Origin: Leucogyrophana mollusca
Lineage: Eukaryota; Basidiomycota; Agaricomycetes; Boletales
Direction of reading: 5' to 3'
DNA: 64,000 nt
Assembly (NCBI GenBank): GCA_021014945.1
Contig: MU266410.1
Location: forward strand, 44,997 to 108,996
The notes under the pieces were generated by a model. It made no database searches and was not told the DNA's origin. It worked only from the letters and a program-made list of their open reading frames with translations. The position numbers were made by a program, and so were the translations under genes. Below, one piece after another: positions 59,871-64,000 of the stretch; the stretch's first letter is position 1, and every line of letters starts with the position of its first letter.

Positions 59871-60716
59871 ATGTCAGGGTCCAGTGTTGCCAAACAGCAG
59901 CTTACCTTATATCGCTTCAAGGTGAGTTTCTCAGAACTCCAATAAAGATCCCACTCATATCTACGCCTAGGCGTCACCTTTCGCACACAAGGTACATCTT
60001 TGCTCAGTGGTGGTGCGCCGGCCTCTCCCTAAGTTATGCCTGGATGTATAGATCGAGCTGGCATTGACCGAAGCAAAGGCCGCCTATAAAGTCTACGACC
60101 TCGATCTCGCCAACAAACCGGAATGGTTTACTGCCAAGGACAATCCAGCAAGCAAAGTCAGTGCTTATACAAACCGCTTATACCAAACGAGCCTGATTCT
60201 CACCTTCCCAGGTCCCCGCAATTACATACGGCGGGCCTGATGTCCCCCCTGAAGACCCATCTCCATTATCTGAAAAGCTCGCTGAGTCAGCAGTGGTCCT
60301 CGAGTTTGTTGCAGACATCTACCCAGAATCTGGCCTGCTTCCCAAAGATCCCGTTCTCCGTGCCAAAGTCTGATTTTTCATTGATGCGGTTACGACAAGG
60401 TATCTTCCTCCCACTTTTGCATTCTCGCAAGGCGGGCAACCGGTGGAAAACGTCTTGAAGGGTATAGACGCGATACAAGAGCTACTTCCGGAGACAGGCG
60501 AATTCGCAGTCGGGGACGCATACACGATCGCGGACGCGACGTTCGTGGCCTTCTTGGTGAGGCTCAAGATCATATACGAAGATGACCTGGGATTTTTTCG
60601 CTCCTGGGGAGGGACGTAGACTCGGGGAGGAGCTACACAGACCGAAGTACTCGAAGTTTATGCGCTACATGAAAACGATGCTGGAGAGGCCGAACACGAA
60701 AGCGACTTCCTTTGAG
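59871..60716 (+). pseudogene. Glutathione transferase 3, inactivated copy
   Basis: Same exon plan as its neighbours: 59871-59921 (MSGSSVAKQQLTLYRFK), 59971-59991 (21 nt: ASPFAHK), 60052-60156 (IELALTEAKAAYKVYDLDLA, NKPEWFTAKDNPASK) and 60212 onwards (VPAITYGGPDVPPEDPSP). Two lesions are visible. An in-frame TGA at 60371-60373 stands where the paralogues have CGA (Arg before FF). An extra T in the run at 60593-60598 shifts the frame after DDLG; the paralogues have GGGAAAGTTTGCTCC-type sequence there. Downstream the right frame continues APGEGRRLGEELHRPKYSKF and MLERPNTKATSFE. Splice sites are intact, so decay is recent. Confidence 0.88.
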
Positions 60717-62110
60717 GTCAGTGCTGATTCCGATTGTCAAAGATATTGATCTAGTAAGCGGACCAACGGGAGCTACTTCATTCGGCCACAGAATTAATGA
60801 CCTCATTCATCGTGTTTGACTCGTTATCTATGGACGCAAAGGCGGATGCATGAGTCCGATGAATCGCAACTGTAATGTGGCTGAGAAATATTACCCAGAT
60901 ATGCATATGCACTCTCGAGGAAGCGGCGTTCCTTGTGCATGTCCTCGCCAGCTAGCACATATCGGCGGCGAAGCTCACGAAGAGTCAGTCGGTGACTGAT
61001 ATTGATAGAGGTCAGCATCAGCATCACACCGAAGGGCAACAAGCCAAACCAATGGCACGACAAGCCACCGCACAAATGTAATTCGACTCATTGCGATGGT
61101 GACAAAATGGGAGACCTCCAGAGTCAGTCAGCCAGTATACATCAACATGCACTCACATAATTCAGATCGGCAATAACGACTGACAGGGCTGCAGCTGATG
61201 TAGCGACTAGGTATTTGAATCGAGGTAGCATGATCCTTGGTGTGCTTATTCTGGCCGTCATTATCCACTGAGCGAGAAACGGGATCAAGGTTGAGGATGC
61301 GAACATAACCTACCGCTACTCAAGTACACTTCAAGGACCCACCTTGAGCTATTCCCACTGCCGAATCCTATCTCAACAATGCGAGTTACGTTGATCAACG
61401 ACAAGCTCAAGTGTTTCCTTTTCTCCTGTAGTTGGCATACATATAGGCGCTGGAAGCAATGGCACGAATACTATTGACAGTAGACTCAATGTGTGAGGAG
61501 CGTACCCATTTATAACATCGCTGTTGGTGAACGCCAAGAGCAAGGCAAAAGGGCGAGTGTTTAAGTGTTAGCAAGTTATGTGCACGTGGCCAGACGTGGC
61601 CTTGTTGAAGGCCACTTAGTGTCGTCCGGTCCGCGGTCACCGGCGCCACTCTGTGACTACTCTTCCACCTAGACGGCTCTCGAGAGTTACTAGTCTCCAA
61701 TTCCAAGTTGCATACTTGACTGACAGATAACAGTCTATTTGGTATATATCCTCTGATAGGCTGTAGCACACCTACAGGCTAAAACGTTCCAACGCCCCCC
61801 ACAATCATCGAGTGACAGGATATCCCACGCGATCAAACAAGAGCAGCCGGTACATACTACACCTTCATTCTTCAGACTGTCTTCATTCTTCGCCACAGTT
61901 GCTCGTCTTAATGTCATGTCTCAGGGACGCATCTAGCCATAGACCGCAACTCGCAAGTCGTCATGGGCTTTAACAACATTCCCTGGGGCGACTATCGTAC
62001 GCCTCACAAATGCTAAGGTGCTCTATAAAAGCATTCCTTAACATGCAGAGCTTCAGATATCAAATCTAGTCAAACGACCCAACCAATTAACATACAACAA
62101 AACCCAAGAA
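60717..62110. other. Intergenic between GST3 and GST4
   Basis: Holds a doubtful minus-strand ORF pair (see 60824-61306) and otherwise nothing I can support. Confidence 0.4.
60824..61306 (-). CDS. Doubtful hydrophobic protein on the opposite strand
   Basis: From ATG 61306 a 50-codon exon reads MFASSTLIPFLAQWIMTARI then RFKYLVATSAAALSVVIADL and meets a good GTGAGT donor at 61156. Downstream two overlapping frames are plausible: one MSRITFVRWLVVPLVWLVAL (signal- or anchor-like), another ISHRLTLRELRRRYVLAGED with MHKERRFLESAYAYL, which ends at 60824. Hydrophobic segments suggest a small membrane or secreted protein, but the splice path is unresolved and no family is recognised. Confidence 0.25.
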
Positions 62111-63072
62111 ATGCCAGTGCCTAACGAACCTAAGCAACTAACGCTTTACCGGTTCAAAGTGTGTTTTTGTACTTGCGCTCGAAATTGAGGGGCGCACTCA
62201 CGATACCTACAGGCATCGCTTTTTAGTCATGTGGTGCGGCACTTTCTCCATCTTCGTATACCTCCAGATCCCTCGGCATCACAATTAAACCCATTGGACA
62301 TAGGTCGAACTGGCTTTACTCGAAGCGGAAGCCATCTACAAGGTCTGCGAAATCGACCTGCTGAACAAGCCGGAGTGGTTCACTGCCAGGGTCAACCCGG
62401 CCGCCAAAGTGAGTGCTGGCGTCGAAAATGTAGACTTGGAAATTCATTTTATCGTAGGTCCCCGCCATAACCTACGGCGGGCCCGAGGCCCCTCCAGAAG
62501 ATCCTTCCCCACTGGCCGAGAAAATCACGGAGTCCTCGGTAATACTTCAATTCATCGCAGACATCTATCCCGAGTCTGGCCTCCTGCCCGAAAACCCCAT
62601 CTTGCGCGCTAGAGTCCGATTCTTCATTGATAGTGTCACGACGAAGCTCACCTACCCTTACCTCGACTTTCTATCGGGCCTGAAGACATACGCGAGCCTC
62701 TTAGAGGGGATTGATGCGATACAGGAGCTACTTCCTGCGGCAGGCGAGTACGCTGTGGGGAATACATACACGATTGCAGACGCTACCATCGTACCAGTCG
62801 CTGCGTGGCTCATGCTGACTTGTCAGACCGAAGTGGGAAAGTTCGCTCCTGGTGAGGCACGTAAACTTGGTGAGGAGTTGCATGGGCTCAGGTACGCGAG
62901 GTTCCTGGAATATACAAGGATGATGCTAGAAAGGCCAAGCACGAAGGCGGTATTTGATGAGGTGGGTACTGCAGATTCAGCTCGACCATATATTTGGACA
63001 AGTGGACTTACGCGCGTCCAGGGGTTGGTGGAATCTGTCTGGAGAATATATTTCGCCCAGCCACGGGCTTGA
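62111..63072 (+). CDS. Glutathione transferase 4, most diverged active site
   Basis: Exons 62111-62158 (MPVPNEPKQLTLYRFK), 62213-62233 (21 nt: ASLFSHV), 62304-62408 (VELALLEAEAIYKVCEIDLL, NKPEWFTARVNPAAK) and 62458 onwards (VPAITYGGPEAPPEDPSPLA; ESSVILQFIADIYPESGLLP; LLPAAGEYAVGNTYTIADAT; MMLERPSTKAVFDE). The CPYAHR motif has become SLFSHV, losing the Cys, the following Pro and the basic residue; the cis-Pro and helical half are intact. Read-through to 63072 ends WRIYFAQPRA, similar to the VYAQPPK end of GST2, but a final intron after VFDE (donor GTGGGT at 62962) is likely and the exact last exon is unresolved. It may keep ligand binding without classical GST catalysis, which is inference. 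Confidence 0.88.
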
Positions 63073-64000
63073 TATCTCGTATCGTTATGTTTGGGGTTGT
63101 CTGTCCAAGGTTGCTCGTTTTGTTGTCCTCCAAATTTGAAAACATTTTTGGCCCAGATGCAATAGGACCCTCAATGGCCCACAACTTGATGATAGTCCAT
63201 GCACACCTCATTTCAGATTCACGATGAAGTTTTCCCTTCCGGCGTGGGAAACACATCGACGCTTTTGCTTCGTCCACACCTTTCTATCTGACCCTGAATT
63301 GCCTTCATCTACAAGCCACGCTACTGTCACAACATGTCGCAACTTGGTATAGTGGCTCCTGGTGAATTTCGGCGTTGACAGATCTGACTGGCTACTGTAG
63401 GGCTACTATTCGGCTCCGGTCTCATTATTACCTGGACGTAAATGGGTTCATGTAGTACAAGCACTAGAGAGGACCCCTGAATACCCCCCCAGAGGATGGT
63501 TCCCCGTCCACACACGGAGGGGGTCCTTGGACCCGGTAGGCCGGTCCACCCTCCACACATGGATGGGCGCCGGACACGCAAAGGATTGTCCCGTACCCAC
63601 ACATTTGGGGGTCGTCAAGGAGGCCAGGTCCAGTCCACACATTGGGGCCAGGTGGGGCCACCTACCGGAGGTGGCCGCTGGGCTCCGTTGAGTCCGGCAG
63701 TTGGACGAAGTAGGAAGCATCTCCGCCCATAGATAGACTAATAGACAGATAACCATGATCGGGACTATCAGCCGTGTCCGCTAGCGTCCGGCGCATGTCA
63801 AGCTCGACTGCAGGAGGTTGGCCGTAGTTTACCAACTTGGAACTATATCTCCGTTGATTTTCTAGTCTCGAACCCGGACGTTTTAGAAAGCGGGTGTCTG
63901 CTCCCGGATTTATCCGGACTTCCTAGAACGTCTGGTGTCGAGACTATTGATTTTCCACAAAGTCAACATCACCTTTGTCGTCAATGAGAAACTCATGCTC
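63073..64000. other. Gene-free right edge with repeats
   Basis: No gene seen. Contains the CCACACA-type repeat tract (63508-63642) and an imperfect inverted repeat of about 24 bp (63868-63891 with 63922-63946). Confidence 0.5.
63508..63660. repeat. Imperfect about 45-bp repeats containing CCACACA[TC]
   Basis: CCACACA[TC] occurs at 63508, 63553, 63597 and 63635, with spacings of 45, 44 and 38 bp. Each copy sits before G-rich sequence (GGAGGGGG, GGATGGGC, TTGGGGGTC, TGGGGCCAG) and some copies can fold with flanking CC-rich sequence. It looks like a decayed minisatellite or the terminal part of a mobile element. Confidence 0.55.

Overview
This is a gene-dense nuclear window from a filamentous fungus, most likely an Agaricomycete basidiomycete. 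The support for this is many short introns of about 45-70 nt with GT..AG ends, compact intergenic spaces, an expanded-type G-alpha subunit without an MG-C start, a fungal chitin synthase chaperone (CHS7), multi-intron conserved genes, and a tandem family of fungal glutathione transferases. All gene models below were built by eye from reading frames, splice sites and family motifs.

Layout. 1-6.8 kb is a sparse accessory stretch: the start of a GPN-loop GTPase gene at the left edge, a decayed reading frame, and two related small secreted protein genes. Between those two lies a 1.37-kb DNA element with 34-bp terminal inverted repeats and an 8-bp target duplication. 6.8-18.3 kb is a block of core genes: ATG14-like autophagy protein, F-box/LRR-like protein, KEL3/KLHDC4-type kelch protein, dynein roadblock light chain, then two neighbouring NADPH oxidoreductases (aldo/keto reductase with an 8-nt microexon, and an MDR-type double-bond reductase). 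18.4-19.0 kb is a MITE with TA target sites. 20-24.5 kb holds CHS7, a third small secreted protein and an unknown Ser/Pro-rich protein.

26-33.5 kb holds VPS74/GOLPH3, a divergent G-alpha, a proline-rich protein with an EH-like N-terminus, and an unknown 213-aa protein. 34-55 kb holds a second F-box-like protein, CFT1 (CPSF160), convergent SEC31 (COPII coat), an unknown Ser/Pro-rich protein and a RecQ1-like helicase. 56-63 kb is a tandem array of four glutathione transferase copies in one orientation. The first keeps the CPYAHR active site. The other three have Ser in place of Cys, and the third is a pseudogene (one nonsense codon, one frameshift). The right edge has a CCACACA-containing repeat tract and no gene.

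The genes do not form one pathway. Two groupings stand out. One is secretion and cell surface (SEC31, VPS74, CHS7, three secreted proteins). The other is redox and detoxification (AKR, MDR reductase, GST array). The most notable features are the graded erosion of the GST catalytic motif, microexons (8 nt in the AKR; 21 nt in every GST and in the G-alpha P-loop), a GC-AG intron in GST1, a G-alpha lacking the catalytic Gln of switch II, and two structurally complete non-autonomous transposons.
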